This document shows, piece after piece, positions 34,970-48,257 of a DNA stretch of 64,000 nucleotides. Below the pieces are notes generated by a model. The model saw only the letters and a program-made list of their open reading frames with translations. It ran no database searches and was not told where the DNA came from. The stretch is from Brachypodium distachyon (lineage: Eukaryota; Streptophyta; Magnoliopsida; Poales; Poaceae). The translations under genes were made by a program, and so were the position numbers. Each line of letters starts with the position of its first letter. The first letter of the stretch is position 1. Location of the stretch: positions 67,418,355 to 67,482,354 of the forward strand of contig NC_016131.3 in the NCBI RefSeq assembly GCF_000005505.3. The letters run 5' to 3'.

Positions 34970-37900
34970 ATGGGCGAGATGGCCATGGACGGGTACGGGC
35001 CGGACAAGGCGGTGCGCTGCAGTGTTAGCTTCGACACGCCGTGCGGCTCGATGCTGCGCGAGCTCGAGGTGCGTTCCTCCGCTAGAAGGAAATGCGGTTT
35101 GCTCTCTTTCCGCGGCACCCTTGTTTTCTTTTGTTTCTTTGCAATAACAGTATTGGATTTGGGAAGGGGAAAGTTTGCAAGATACCGGTTTCCCGATTTA
35201 CTTGTTCGTTCCAATTATGTGCCAACGATGTTCTTTATGGGAACAGTGGAAATTGCGTTGCTAGTTTCTGAGGGCAGTGCAGATTCTTTTAGCTGTCTGG
35301 AGATTGATTTCTTCGAAATTTGCCCGTATTCTTTCCAAGACAAACTCAATTTTTTTTTCCGAGAATGTTCTTAATAGTCCACTTTTTTTGTTGTTATCTT
35401 CATTTGCAAGCTTCTTGTCTTCTCTCCAAAAAGGGTTACTTTTGGTTTCTGAAGATATGTCAGATTTTCAGCAGAAACGGTAGGAATCTGTTGCTTCGGC
35501 TTGCAGCTTCCTCGACTTCAACTTTAGGTGGAACTTTTGATTTACCTTCGAGCTTCTTTCTTGATTTGTAATACCCTACGTGTCTCAAGAAGACAAAGAT
35601 CTGCTTGTACTTCGTACTTCAACTGCTGGAGATGAAAGGGGCTTAAAAATAGTGCTGCTTAAATCCCATTTGTTTGGTACCGTTCTGATTATGCCACCGT
35701 CTGATGTAGCAGGACAAAGCAGAAACATGATACGCTTGCTGGTATTAGTTACTCCCACGTATTACTCAATATACAAGCATAATAGCATTAGGTGTGCTTA
35801 AAATTGAAAAAATGTAGCTGGGAGGATATTACGTGCTGATTATGCAACTCTAGTGTCGAAAACTAAGGAAAAATTATGTCATGTTCCCAATTTTTTTAAA
35901 GTTGTGAAGAAATAGGATAAAGAAGAAATTAATTTTCCAACAGACCTAGCTAGCCAATGCAGATGCACATTTCGATACGAATATACGAACATTTATGTTC
36001 TGTATGAGCATCAGTTTGCTTGTTCAACAGAAGTCCTGCCGGTTGTGTCTTTATGTTGCATGCGGTGTTCCATTTCAGAAACTATTAGTAGGTGCAACAT
36101 TTGATACATGCAATTTATTTGAGTTTAAAGATGCGGAGGTCACTGCTGGCGGAGGTTATTTAGTTGTCGTAAATGCTGCTAGGTACTCACAGATATTTAT
36201 TTTCTTGTAAATATTGCTGACTTTGGATGCTATTTGTACACTGTTTTTTGTTTTGCTTGATTATCTGACACATGGATTTTGTTTTAGCAAATATGGACAG
36301 ACATAGGGGAGCGTGAACAAGATAAAGATCGCATGTTCCTGGAACTTGAAACGGAGTGCATGCGTGTGTATCGTCGTAAGGTCGATAGTGCCAATGCTGA
36401 TAGAGCCCAGCTCCGTCAGTCACTGATGGCAAAACAAGCAGAGCTCAAAGCTTTAGTAGCTTCAATAGGTGAAGATACCCCACAACTTAAGGTATATATC
36501 ATAATCTCTATTTTCGCCTTTTGTTCAGGCCTTGAACCTATGATCCTGTTTGAATACGTGTTCGTATTATTGTAACTTCTGCAGAGGCTCAGATATTGGT
36601 AGTGCAGTTTGTACAGTGACGAGTAATGAAATCATTGTTCATGCCATGCTGCCCTTTGTGTAGAATATATCCATATCCTGTGTTCTTGCTGTTTTGTTTT
36701 TTTCAGTTACTGATGATAGCTCTGACGTGGGTAGCCTTGTCATCCTATTGGTAGGTAGTCTTGTCATATTAGAATAAAAGAAGGCGGTGTAGAGCTTGGT
36801 TCGATGGATCCAAATTTTTGCAGACAAGAATCTGCAATCCTGCATAACAGTCAATAGTTATTACTGAAGGCAACCTGTATCATGCATCTAGGATATCAAT
36901 TTATGCATAAGGTTGACCTATGCAGCATATTTGTCTAGTGATATTACAGTAAAATTATTTTGTTCATGACGTTTTGCAAATAAAACTGTGGGGCATTTTG
37001 ATCCACAACGTCCAGATGCATTAGCAACTACCTACATAATTTAATTGATTTTGGCGTTCAGGGTATATGTTTGAAGTTCGCCAGACATATTATGATTTTG
37101 TATATTACTCTACTTTCAGAAATCATGGAGATTCATGTTTAACGGCACTGGAGCCAAAACGTTTGCAGCTGACATCATTGTACACTTTGAATTAAGTGTT
37201 ATATGTTCCATGTTTGGTAATATGTATGTTCATTTATAGGTGGATGAAAAACATGCATCATTGAAAGAGCAACTTGCTGCAGTGACACCTCTCTTGGAAG
37301 ATCTTAGGGCAACGAAAGAAGAAAGAATCAAGCAATTCTCAAATGTGCAATCTGAAATTGAGAAGATAAATGCACAGATTTCTGATCACAGTTATCAGCA
37401 TGAACGTCTTAACAATGATTATGACTTGTCAACCAGAAGGCTTGCTGATCTTCAAATGCAGCTGCGCAATTTACAAAGGGAGAAGGTAATAATGAACTTG
37501 ACTTCAATGCTTGATTTTGCAGCTTGCTTCTATCCAGTCATCAGAAGGATATTAGTTGGGCCATCAAAATTGTTCAATTGTGTCTTCACAAAATGTAACC
37601 TACAACGTGTGAGTTGAGCCATTAAAATTGTTCAATCGTATCTTCTCAAAACGTAACCTACGACTTGTCAGACAAAGAAGATGCATAGGACTAGATATAG
37701 TGAATCGGGTAAATAATTGCTTCCAAGGTGTAAACAATAAGCATTTGTGTGTTGTACTGTTATACCTTCACATACTGCTTTAACCAGAAACTTGCTGCCC
37801 AACATGCTGATAGATATAATAATTATACATTTGAATCGACGGCTCATGCCATATTAGTATAAATTATTTATGTACCCTTTTTGTTCAGTCTGATCGCCTT

Positions 37901-40491
37901 CAGAAAGTATTCGTTTATGTGGATGAAGTGCACTGCCTATGCGCTGTACTTGGGATGGATTTTGCAAATACTGTAAAAGATGTGCATCCAAGTTTGCATG
38001 GAACCGACTCAGAAAATTCAACAAATATCAGTGATAGCACTCTTGAAGGTCTTACTCAGACTATCTTGAAGCTCAAAGCGGAAAAGAGGAATAGGGTCTT
38101 GAAGGTGATCTCTCTTAGTGAGACTACAGCAGCAATTCCTTTTGTTTCATAGCATCCCTAACTAGTTGTTAGTTGTGTTATGTGTTCAGTTGCAAGATAT
38201 TGTGGAGAAACTCCACAAGTTATGGAATCTGATGGAGTCAACAGAACAAGAGAGGAGACACTTCGCTGAAGTGGCAGCTATTCTTGGATCTTCTGAGGAA
38301 GAGATCACCTCTCCTAATATTCTATCATTGGAGACAATTCAGGAGGTTTGGCAACTTTCTGTTGAGTTAGTATATTTTTACAAGCTGTGAATCAAACTTA
38401 CTAGTATTATTATTACATTATTTAGACAGAAGAGGAAGTCGAAAGACTAACTAAACAAAAGGCAAGTAGAATGAAGGAGCTTGTTCTCAAGAGAAGGTTG
38501 GAACTAGAAAATATCTGCAGACATGCACACATGGAGCCTGATATGAGCACAGCACCAGAGAAGATCATTGCTTTAATTGATTCTGGTATTTACCCTGATA
38601 ACATCTTTCTCTTGCGCATACAATTGTAAAATGCTCCTGCTGAATATCTTGAATGATCCAAGAACTTCCCGCTTACAGGTCTAGTGGATCCTTGCGAACT
38701 TCTTTCCAGCATTGAAGAACAAATAGCAAAAGCAAATGAGCAATCCCTAACAAGAAAAGATATCATGGAGAGAGTAGACAGGTGGCTATCAGCTTGTGAT
38801 GAAGAAACTTGGCTTGAGGAATACAACCAAGTACGCTTTTATTCATGAAAACATTCTGTTGCAGGGTGCATCAACTTAATTTGACTTCTACCTTTTTCCT
38901 CTATTTTGGCATGTTAGTACACCCCCCGTTCCAAAATATAAGGCACAAAAATTTTGTTGACTGTCAAACATTCTGAAGTTTGACCAAGTTTATAGCAAAA
39001 ATTATCAACATCTATAGTACCAAATAAAGATCACTATATCTATCATGAAATATGTTTTCATTGTGTATTGATTTGATATAGCAGATGATAATATCTTGTG
39101 TTATAACTTTGGTCAAACTTTCAAAAGTTTGACAGTCAACAAAACTTAGATGCCTTATATTTTGGGTGGGGGGAGCACTGAATATTCAGATACAGTTTGT
39201 CTGATAATAAACAATGCACATCTCTACTATGCTTTAGGTAATGTTCGTTTTTAAGGCTTGCATATGTCCTACTGCAGGATGACAACAGGTATAGTGCTGG
39301 CAGAGGTGCCCATTTGAATCTCAAGCGTGCAGAGAAAGCAAGGGTACTCGTTCAAAAGATTCCGAGTGAGTCTTCGTTTCTGCAGCTTTGAGATACCATT
39401 ATTAAGTACTGTTTGACACTCCAGTGGCCCCAGATCCTAATAAGCTGTTTTTGACATAACTATGCTTCATGGTTCATGCGCACAACCTCCCTCTCTTGAA
39501 TACTATCTGCCTATAGTCACTCATTTGGTGTGTAACATAATCACAAGCTACTTCTTTTCTGCAGCTATGATTGACAACTTGATAGACAAGACATTTGCCT
39601 GGGAGGATGAAAGCAACGTGCCATTTCTATATGACGGGGTAAGCTACTAAGCTAGTTCGCCAGAATTATAAAAAAATGCATACATTGGATCTGTTCCATA
39701 TAATCATATTCGTCGAATTTGCATTTGAAGGTTCGTCTGGTTGCCATTTTGGAAGAACAAAAACTCAGAAGGGTACAAAAAGAGGAAGATAAGAAACGAT
39801 ACCGGGTATAAATCATTTATTACCATACTCCCTCTGCTCCTTAAATTAAGGCCTATATTGTTTGCTTTGACCGAGCCTTTGACCAAGAATTAGTCTATTA
39901 ATATATAATTTTTGTGTAATAAAATTGATATCATTGTATTCGTACTCACAAGTACTTGTTTATAGTTATGATTTGTATCACATAAGTCACATGTCGATAG
40001 AGTAATCTTTGGTCAAAGGCTCGATCAAAGAAAACAATATGCGCCCTAATTTAAGGAACGGAGGGAGTATCATTTACTCTTTCAGGCGCTACAATCATGA
40101 CAAAAAGAGTCATCTCTCTTGTTGATTAACTTTACTACAGGACCAGAAGAAGCTGCAGAATCTATTGCTTAAAGAGAAGGAGTTGATCTTTGGGTCCAAG
40201 CCTACTCCGAAGAAAACAAGCAGTTTCAACAGGAGGATGAGCAGCCATCATCCAAATGGAAACGGATCAGGTTTCATGACGCCAATGCCCCGGAGGGTCT
40301 CGGCGGGCAGTGCTACTCCTGAGCTCCTGACGCCACGCTCATATTCTGGTCGGTACAACACTTACTTCAAGGAGAATAGGCGGATGACGCCTGCGCCACT
40401 CAACTTCTCGACAGCTTCGAAAGATGATAGCATGTCATCTTTTGCCTCTATTAGCGGCTCAGAACCTGATTCTCCATTGGTCTTGCACTGA
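34970..40491 (+). CDS. MAP65 microtubule-associated protein (PRC1/Ase1 family)
   Basis: Eleven exons give 606 aa: 34970-35068, 36288-36491, 37240-37485, 37889-38104, 38190-38345, 38426-38585, 38679-38830, 39278-39365, 39565-39638, 39731-39805, 40141-40491, all GT-AG with consistent phases. MAP65 proteins dimerise and cross-link antiparallel microtubules in cortical arrays, spindle and phragmoplast. Family landmarks are CGSMLRELE then [15 protein letters not shown] at the N terminus, [20 protein letters not shown], and the most conserved microtubule-binding stretch [20 protein letters not shown] (about 420-440) followed by [15 protein letters not shown]. Residues 491-606 are basic and unstructured with several S/T-P sites ([27 protein letters not shown]), the usual place for CDK and MAPK control. 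I cannot place it in a numbered subclass with certainty. The length is normal. Two Stowaway elements sit in introns 7 and 10. Confidence 0.94.
38920..39176. mobile_element. Stowaway MITE in MAP65 intron 7
   Basis: ACCCCCCGTTCCAAAATATAAGGCA-like left end pairs with the inverted right end (TGCCTTATATTTTGGGTGGGGGGAG). Inner arms also pair (TTTTGTTGACTGTCAAAC with GTTTGACAGTCAACAAAA). The flanks are TA on the left and CA on the right, a decayed duplication. About 257 bp. Confidence 0.82.
39828..40067. mobile_element. Stowaway MITE in MAP65 intron 10
   Basis: CTCCCTCTGCTCCTTAAATT pairs with AATTTAAGGAACGGAGGGAG. TA duplications lie at 39826-39827 and 40068-40069. Inner arms with TTGACCGAGCCTTTGACCA pair with TGGTCAAAGGCTCGATCAA. 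About 240 bp. Confidence 0.88.
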
Positions 40492-41147
40492 GTATGTGAT
40501 CAATCCCACATAATTTATTTTCATGTGATTTCCAGGATCTCCCCAGGAACTCTGCTGATCTTGATTTTTAAATGCAGCATTTCTAGTCAGGGAGAAAGGC
40601 TTTCATAGGTGGGAGGGGTGATGATGGAGGCTATCCTTAAGACTGGACCATTGTGTGTTAGCTGTTGACAATGCTAATGAGTGACGACAGATTGTGACGC
40701 GTTTTAGGCAAGACTGCTTGTAGATACATGACCTAGCGATTGTGGTGATGTTGTAATTCCAAGTTCCAACTGTGAGGTTGATCAATGTTTGGTTAGGGAA
40801 CATGAGAAAGTTCTCAATGCATTTGTTTTGTGCTAATTGATTATTTCACTATCTCTGGATGTGGTATCACTAATGTGAAAGAAGAGGTCGATTTTTTCTA
40901 ATCACAAAGGTGTGTTGTATCCTGTATTCGGCCTACACAGGCGTACATCCAGATGTGTTGTACTCGTCCACTGGAACACAGTGCTTATGGGAACCGATCA
41001 TCTTCCTCGGTATGGGACGTTATTGATTTGATACTTGATGATTTCTAGATAACACAGATGTTTCCAGTAGCTGGATATGTTGCTTCAAATGCCACCTGAG
41101 GCAGGCCAGATTGGTGATCATCTCACATGAATCCATTTCCCTGTCCA

Positions 41148-41438
41148 GCTTGTTTGGTTCGGGGAAATTAGAGTTAAGGGAATGGGAGTTGAAAGGGTAA
41201 GTGATGATAAATTATTTGTTTGGTTAAAGAGAATAGAGGATTAAGAGATTGGACATGAGAATTAAGTGACCAATTCCAATCATTCTAATAACAGGAGGAG
41301 AGGGAAATTCAAAGAGAATTGTTTGACAAAATAGCCTTAACCGTTCATCATAACTTACATTACATCATTTCTAAGTTAAGCCCATAAACTCCCATCCCAC
41401 AAACTTAACCCCGCGTGTATTTTCCGTATCAAACAAGC
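41148..41438. mobile_element. MITE-like element, superfamily unclear
   Basis: The left end GCTTGTTTGGTTCGGGGAAA pairs imperfectly with the right end TTTTCCGTATCAAACAAGC. The body repeats words such as GTTTGGTTAAAGAGAATAGA near the left end. It is non-coding, with no clear target duplication. Confidence 0.45.
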
Positions 41439-42550
41439 GACTAAAAAACAATTTCACATGTCGAATCTCCTCTAAACTCCCTCCTCTAAACTGTCATTCC
41501 TCTTTCCAAACATGACTAAAAATCATTTTCCCATGTTTGAGACAACCCATCATACCCATCAGCACGCAATTGCCGCCTACAAACTACTCGAGATTTGTGA
41601 TTTGAAGGGTCTAGAGAAACAGTAAAAGACAAAGTTCACATCAAAACTTCTCCGTTTTCCAGAATACTCATCTCAGTCCAGGATTTCAAAGAAACTGGGA
41701 AGTATCAAATTTTGAACACAATGCTTGAATATTTCAAGTAAGACCATTCATGCTTTAAGCAGGATTGTCCAAAGTATTTTTGTACAGTGTACCAAAGATG
41801 GTTTGTCATTTCATGCAAGTCCACCATCTAACCTAAGCTTTTTTCTAGAAACTCCGACGCCCACAAACACGCACGCACAACTACCCCTACAAGCACCTTC
41901 GACAGAATGAGCCGGCCGACAGATCTTGAAATTGACAAAGTCACCAGGGTGGGCTGGTTCCACCACAAGGAACCAAGCCACCTGCGCTATCCTTGGCGGT
42001 GTCGCCTCTCTACGAAGCTGGGTTGGCAAAACCTTGGTTCAGTTTAGCCTGCACCTGCAAGACAAACAGAGAAACAAAATTAATCGACCAGTGGGATATA
42101 CTAACGAAACAGACAATCAAAGAACGAGAGTAGGTTTTTGCCACAAAACTGTTGAAAGTGTCAGCTTATGGAAGTCTCGCCATGTAGTTTGTTTCTACTA
42201 CACATCTTCGTATGCAGACAAGAAAAAAAAAAGGGCAAAACCTTTTCGATCTTTTTATCTCGAAGCAAAGGCACAAGGACAAGAACAGTTTGTAGGAAGT
42301 GCTAATTTAGTCAATTGAGATTGGAAAAGATAACACATGATCCGCAAAAGTCCAAAGTAGTTGTGATTATACACAAAAATAACTAAGGAGGGCTCATGTT
42401 AGGAGCACATACCACAACTAGTTCACAAATACAGCTAGAATTTTCAGTCATGCATAGAGGTGAAGCGGAAGACTTTTAGTGTCTACTTATCTACTCTGTT
42501 ACGCAGGAAAAACAAATCCAACAATGTAGCTAAGGACCTTGAAGAAATGA

Positions 42551-42742
42551 ATTGATGCAGAGACAGGGGTAGGTAGTTCCAACTGTGTTGCAGGGACAAT
42601 TAACAGATCAAGTCTTTCAGCTCATGCACCAAGTGGAGATGAAGATGAAAGAACTACCCCAGCTTGTCTTCAAATGAAAAGAAGGAAGCTTGCAGATCAC
42701 TACATCGTCGGGCTGGGCGCGCTGGATGGTGTTCTAAGCTGA
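42551..42742 (+). other. orphan open frame, possible last exon
   Basis: A 63-codon frame without a start ends at a TGA (42740-42742). It contains SSLSAHAPSGDEDERTTPAC and LQMKRRKLADHYIVGLGA, with a basic KRRK cluster. The composition looks protein-coding, and an acceptor-like TTGCAG lies at about 42592, but I find no upstream exons and do not recognise a family. It may be a captured or decayed gene fragment. Confidence 0.25.
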
Positions 42743-44058
42743 TGTGGAGATAGTTTTGATGTTTGACTTTTCGTATTTATATTTGCGCTCTAGCAGGGCC
42801 TTCAGTTTCACAGTGCTTTGTCCTGTATAACTCTGAACTTAAGTTTCAGTTTAGTAATGGAACCGGGGGATGGCCCTTTTCCTTAAATTTTTTATCATAT
42901 CTAAACCATTAATCACTACTAGTAGAGAAACAAGCAAAATCCAAACACATAATATCTGAAACTAAATAGCTCAAGAAATCTGAACAGGCATGAAAGGCAA
43001 CCATATCTTTATCTTTATCTTTACATTTACACTTACAAAGATCTGAGTTGGTGGTCGTGAATTCACTCCAACAAGACTACCACTTAAAGGCTACGGAATC
43101 ATCTAATTGCCACTCGTTCTATACGTATCATGATCTTTTGACTATGCTTGATTGGTTTTCATGACTTTCGAGAGTAATTGTATTTTTCAAAAATAATATT
43201 TTGACATAATTCTTATTTATCAGAAATTTTAAAAATATGAGCGACATATATTTAAACAACTCATGCATAACACAAATTCTAAATTTCGTAACTATTGCAC
43301 TTCATGACTTTGCAAAGAGTAATCCTTCTAGCTTCCTTACAATTCCAGTACAAGGTCAGCTTGGTACTTGAAGGAAATAAACCCCCACAATCCATGAGCA
43401 AATGTTCATGTGCGCTTCTATGCATAACCAAAAGTTTAACAGGTTCCTCAATCATACACTTCATAGTTCATACTGACATCCAATTAAAAAATAGGATCGT
43501 CTGTAACAACAAACCAAAGTGTGGAGCAAACGGTAGCTCCAAATTGTTTACACATCCTGCACTGCGAAATTCAGTTCAGTAAGTTTCAATCTATCTGTTG
43601 ATGAAATGGAAGATATGCTTATCTCAGCACAAAATATTCAGATTATGTTCCAAACTACTTCATGAACTAGAACAAAAATTGCTTACAAAAAAAAACGCAC
43701 AACCCATAGAAATTCACAACAGATCGCACATGCTGACGAACTATAAGAAATCCAAGAAATAAGGATATTCAAGAACCAAGATGACCAGTTTCAATGTAGC
43801 TTTCTCAAGACTCCCAAAACCCTGTTGGCCAATTCCAGGTACATGTTCATCACTACATTATGTGGGAAATCTTCCTCTCTGGGGAGATCACAATCTGAAA
43901 CTACTAAGATGACACCCTTGTACATCCTACTGCAACGAAACTAAACACTCGCATTGCAGAATGGAGCACGATGGCTTCTTTCCGAATCAATTCGCACCCA
44001 ACTGCACTGAAGAACAGAAAGCACCAACACAGATTAAGTAAATACCTAGGATTTGCTC

Positions 44059-44601
44059 TCAAAAGTCAAAGCTTTTTAGGTAGCTGGGATCCTTTTTGGC
44101 CCTCTCCTGGAACTTGCGGAACCACCGGTCCAGAATATCCGTGGGCACCACCAGCTTGCCGCCGTCGGCGGCGCAGAATGACTGCATGAAATTGAACAGG
44201 TTCTCGCCGACGCGGAGCGCGACGCGCTCCGCGCGCTGCTCGTCGGGGGCCGGGGGCAGTGCGGCCGCGTCCTCCACGGCGACACCGAGCTTCGCGGGGC
44301 CCACCGGGGGCTCCGGCTCGTCGCCGGCCTCCGGGAGCGGGAAGGTGGCTGATGGGCGCGCGGGGCCGAGCGCGCCGAGGAAGGCGAAGGGGCGGTTGCC
44401 GGCCGCCTGGAAGTAGACGGCGACGGCCTTGCCTGGGGGCAGCGCGGCCGCGGCGGGCGGCAGCAGGAAGACGACGGCGGAGCGGGGCGTGGCGGGGAGC
44501 GAGAGCGTGGAGAAGTCGAGGAGCCAGGAGTTGGGCGCGACCTGCCCGAAGGCTGTGGCGTCGAGGGGGAAGGTGTGATCCGGGAACACGATGCCGAACA
44601 T
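44059..44601 (-). CDS. Hikeshi / OPI10 family protein
   Basis: This is a single-exon gene of 180 aa. In animals Hikeshi carries ATP-bound Hsp70 into the nucleus during heat stress. Plant homologues are linked to heat tolerance. The start MFGIVFPDH and the hydrophobic N-terminal domain (WLLDFSTLS, SAVVFLLPP, AVAVYFQAAGNRPFAFLGAL) match the jelly-roll-like domain that binds FG-nucleoporins and Hsp70. A Pro/Glu-rich linker is followed by LGVAVEDAA and then RVGENLFNFMQSF. The C-terminal helical part VVPTDILDRWFRKFQERAKKDP corresponds to the dimerising and conserved region. The length is close to the human protein (197 aa). The first half is very GC-rich, which produces long shadow frames on both strands. 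It faces the MAP65 gene tail-to-tail across 3.6 kb. Confidence 0.88.
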   Translation of the reverse strand: MFGIVFPDHTFPLDATAFGQVAPNSWLLDFSTLSLPATPRSAVVFLLPPAAAALPPGKAVAVYFQAAGNRPFAFLGALGPARPSATFPLPEAGDEPEPPVGPAKLGVAVEDAAALPPAPDEQRAERVALRVGENLFNFMQSFCAADGGKLVVPTDILDRWFRKFQERAKKDPSYLKSFDF

Positions 44602-47600
44602 GGCGGCGGGGCGGGGTGTACCTTGGTGGCTGGCTGGCTGCCGCTAAGCTCGAGACATGGGGGTGATGGGGAGCGCTTCCGTCCGGGGGTACGTGATTGG
44701 GATGGAGGAGGCAAAGGCCCTCTTCGGTTCGGCTATGGAAGGAAGGAAAGGAGGTTCTAGAAGGACGTAGAGCGTGCCCGTGGGAGCGAGATGAAGCATG
44801 TTTCGGGCACACAGACAAAAAAGGCCAAATTATTTGCCATCTCTACAAACATATACTTCCTCGGACACTTGTCATGAATGCGCGCCTACCTATGGGGAGC
44901 CTCTGACGGAAGCGATGACCGACGACGATGGTGGTTCGCGACGGACTATTGTTGATGAGCACAAAAGAGCAATTCCAACCAATTCGGAGGGTTGGGCCTC
45001 TGATTTGGAGAAGAGATGTTTTAGTTGTGCTGCTCCCAATTCCAGCAGTCAATTCCATGTGCCAAGCAATAGAATTTAGGGGACCCAATTTCCAATTCTG
45101 TGCTCCAATATCTACATCCACACGGGATGTTAACGATATCATGTGTAGATTTGCTCGTGTTAAGCGAGTACCCCTCGTTAGTCAACTCACTAGTTTTGTT
45201 AACAAAATCAAAATCAAACTCAGTTTAAGTTGTGAGACTTCGAGTTCAAAGCATTTAACGGACTATTCGTTTAACTCGTGAGTAATTTCTGACCGTATAA
45301 CCGTTATGCTATTCTTGAACCCAGGCCGCTGGGCCTTCTCAGCGCATCATCGTTATGGTCGGCAAACACAAAGTTGAGACTAAGGACCCATAGACCTCTA
45401 GCGGCCATGCTCATGAACCCGGGCTCTATAACTTCTAACTCCGAATTTCACCCGTTCCTATATTCTTATCGTGTGATTTTAATTTCAATTTGTACTAGTA
45501 GTACTTTACATCCTTGCATGCAAGTAGCCTATGCGTCGCCATAGGCAGATTCGCACCGGATTGGTGGGCTTTGCTCGGCCGGCCAACTTTGTTTGTGCGT
45601 AAGGCAGATTGGGCCGGGGACGCGTTGCGCCGGTGGCGAAAAGGGCTCGTGGGAATCCCGCGGGCAACTGGACCGGGGTATCCGTCGCACGGGGTGGCCC
45701 TCACCTGGGCCTCATACGGGTGAAAACCGCCCCCATCCGCCTCCACAGTCCACACACGCGAACGGATCTGGTCCCTATCGATCGCATGGTCCGTTATTTT
45801 ACTTTTCTTCCGAAAGTTGGTGGACGGTCACGCTCCAAAGATCGGACTACACCCGGGCATGCAACCATCAGACCTCATATCTGGTCAGGCCACCGACCGC
45901 GGCGCGAGAAAATAGGGCAAAAAAAAAGGAGAGGAGAGGAGAGGAGAGCAATTGTACAATGTGACAGCCGAACAGGGACTTAACCCCGGCCGGCCCGTAA
46001 TTATCCTAGTCAAGACTACGTACGTTTCATGCGCGTCCCTCGTTTCCCCCCTCCTTCGATCTTCTGTTGAAAGCGGTTCCGGGACCAGCTGGCAGCTAAT
46101 TTGGTCTTGATAAGAGAGACGCTGATGTTTGATCATCCGTTGTGTTGAGAGGGACAACCCCACGATAGGTAGACGGCAATGAGAATGTTTCCAGCTTTCC
46201 ATATTCGCATGGACATGTATGTATAGACGACGAGACCTTGCAAGTTGTTTAGCTTATGATCAAGTCTGAGGGAGGGTTGAGCTCATGTAGAACGTACAAA
46301 TAATCCCAAATGGGTCCAAGTAAACAATAACAAAAAAGAAAAGAAAGGTTCCTTCACTGCATATTAATTGCTTATCGTTTGTAAGACCAACAGGGCTCTA
46401 TTTATTACATCCACACCAAAATTAAGATTCCTTCCGCGTTTATACACAAAGTTAATTAATGCCACATGGCATGTTAGCACCATGTTTACAGCTTTTTGCA
46501 AGATGGGAGTGGAGTGTGGGGAGCTGGGCTCTATTATTATTTGCTCTGTTGATCACCAGGGGGTGCCCCAATGATTTGGATTAGCCATGTCCAAAGATGG
46601 GAGGGCAAAGATAAGGCAATGGATATATGGACTGCATATGCATGGAGTTGGCGCGGTGCGTACAAACTAGACCCGGCCCAGTTTGTCGCTTTCAGCCATG
46701 GCCCCCGGCCCGTGCATCGCTACGTGACAACCCCCTGATCCAAAATCCTTGTCCCACAACTGGGCGTGACTCGCGCTGTGCGCTCCCTTGACACTTTTTT
46801 TGTTTCTACACCTTTGGTCTCTCGTGCGCAATGATGCGTCCCCTGTGGCATGAAAGCGATCAGTGATCAATTTTTCCATCTTTCATTCTTTTGTAGCGGT
46901 ACTATAAAAATGCTTGTTTCAAGTCTTAATTGCACACTCTACTAATAATAATTTCCCAAAAATGACACCATACATGCATCCTGTAGTGTATATACGACTC
47001 TGATCACTAACTAGTACGTACGTGAGCTGTAGCTCTCATGCAAGCGTGCGTGCATGCATGCAAAGTCATTTAGAGCACGTATACGTACATTACGAATACA
47101 CCTCGCTTTTCACTTACGTACACAATTACACATGCGCGCGGCCCCTATATGTCGTGTATCCAATAGACGATCGAGCAATGCACGTATGATTGGCAATCAA
47201 TCAATGCAAGGCCGCAGTAAGTAATACCACTCCGTATATGGATAACAAAAACCATACCCTTGATACGGACATACCCGAGTGATCATGCATGCATGCGAAG
47301 ATGGCGGGCGCCTGTTAGCTAATAGCTAGATCTACAAGACTACAACCCGGCCGGGTCATTCCTTCTTCCCTACACGTGCTGCAGGAGAGAGCTAGCGGAG
47401 ACGACAAGTACGTGCGGCGCAGCTAGCCCCTGCAGCGCAGTTCGATCTCACGCATCGATCCCCTTGTCGCCGGGCAAACGGATCGGAGGGTCCTCCTATA
47501 GCCACCGTTCCCTTTTGTTCGTACTCCACCCGCCCACCGTCTTATTCCCGGCCCCCGGCCTTATAATGCACGGCTTATGTATAGTGATCGATCGCCCGTA

Positions 47601-48248
47601 CGTACGCCCGGCCGATCTCACACACCACATGCCGTGCCTGCCTAGCTAGCTAGCTAACAGCCATAGACACGGCCACACGGGCACATCTCATCCTTGCGCG
47701 ATGTCCATCGAGCCAATTAATTTAATTTCCAGCTTCGACTGATCGAGATCATATATGCATGCGTCAAGCATATTCAAGCTGCGATCAAGTGATGTCTTTG
47801 TCATGTGTGCGTGTGCCGCGCCCGACACCGGTACAACTTGAGGAAGGCGACTGTGGGCATGCAGTACGCACTAGCTAGCTAGGTAGCTCGTTGAGCCACG
47901 ACGCATATGTATGGACGTATCGATCTATATATCTCCATGCCAGGGAAGTGCTGTTCATGCATGCATGGCACTTGCGATGTTAATTGTCGTCTATTCCACG
48001 GCTCGTATCGATCGATCGACCGGTCCATGTTGGAAATACATCAGAAGCGGGTTTGGCGCGGGGCCCTCCGTCGATCGTCGGCCAAGAGTCTGCCTGCTAT
48101 CGCGATCAATTTGCCACGGGGCCGGCTTTGTGGATCGTCCACGTCTTGGATTAGTAGCTCATCAGTGTCGTCACTCTATCTGACTACTCCACGTATGTCG
48201 GCAGATTAAGTACTCGTGCTTGCGTGCCTTTGCGCCTGTGAGACTTTT
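44602..48248. other. intergenic
   Basis: Upstream region of the Hikeshi gene and beyond. GC-rich open stretches at 45500-45980 lack any recognisable domain. A short GGAGA-type purine repeat lies at 45928-45948 and GCATGC-rich alternating sequence near 47050 and 47760. No gene is supported. Confidence 0.4.
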
Positions 48249-48257
48249 AATTTTTTT

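Larger units (their letters stand above)
40492..44058. other. 3' flank and intergenic
   Basis: This holds the MAP65 3' UTR, a MITE-like element at 41148-41438, a degraded grass repeat near 41835-42010 (containing CACGCACGCACAACTACCCC and GAGCCGGC ... GACAAAGTCACC), and a short orphan open frame at 42551-42742. From 42900 to 44050 the sequence is AT-rich with no supported gene. Confidence 0.45.

Noticed and set aside
44066..44818. A 250-aa arginine/proline-rich minus-strand frame overlapping the Hikeshi gene
   Set aside because: Low-complexity shadow of the Hikeshi frame, which has the conserved family sequence.
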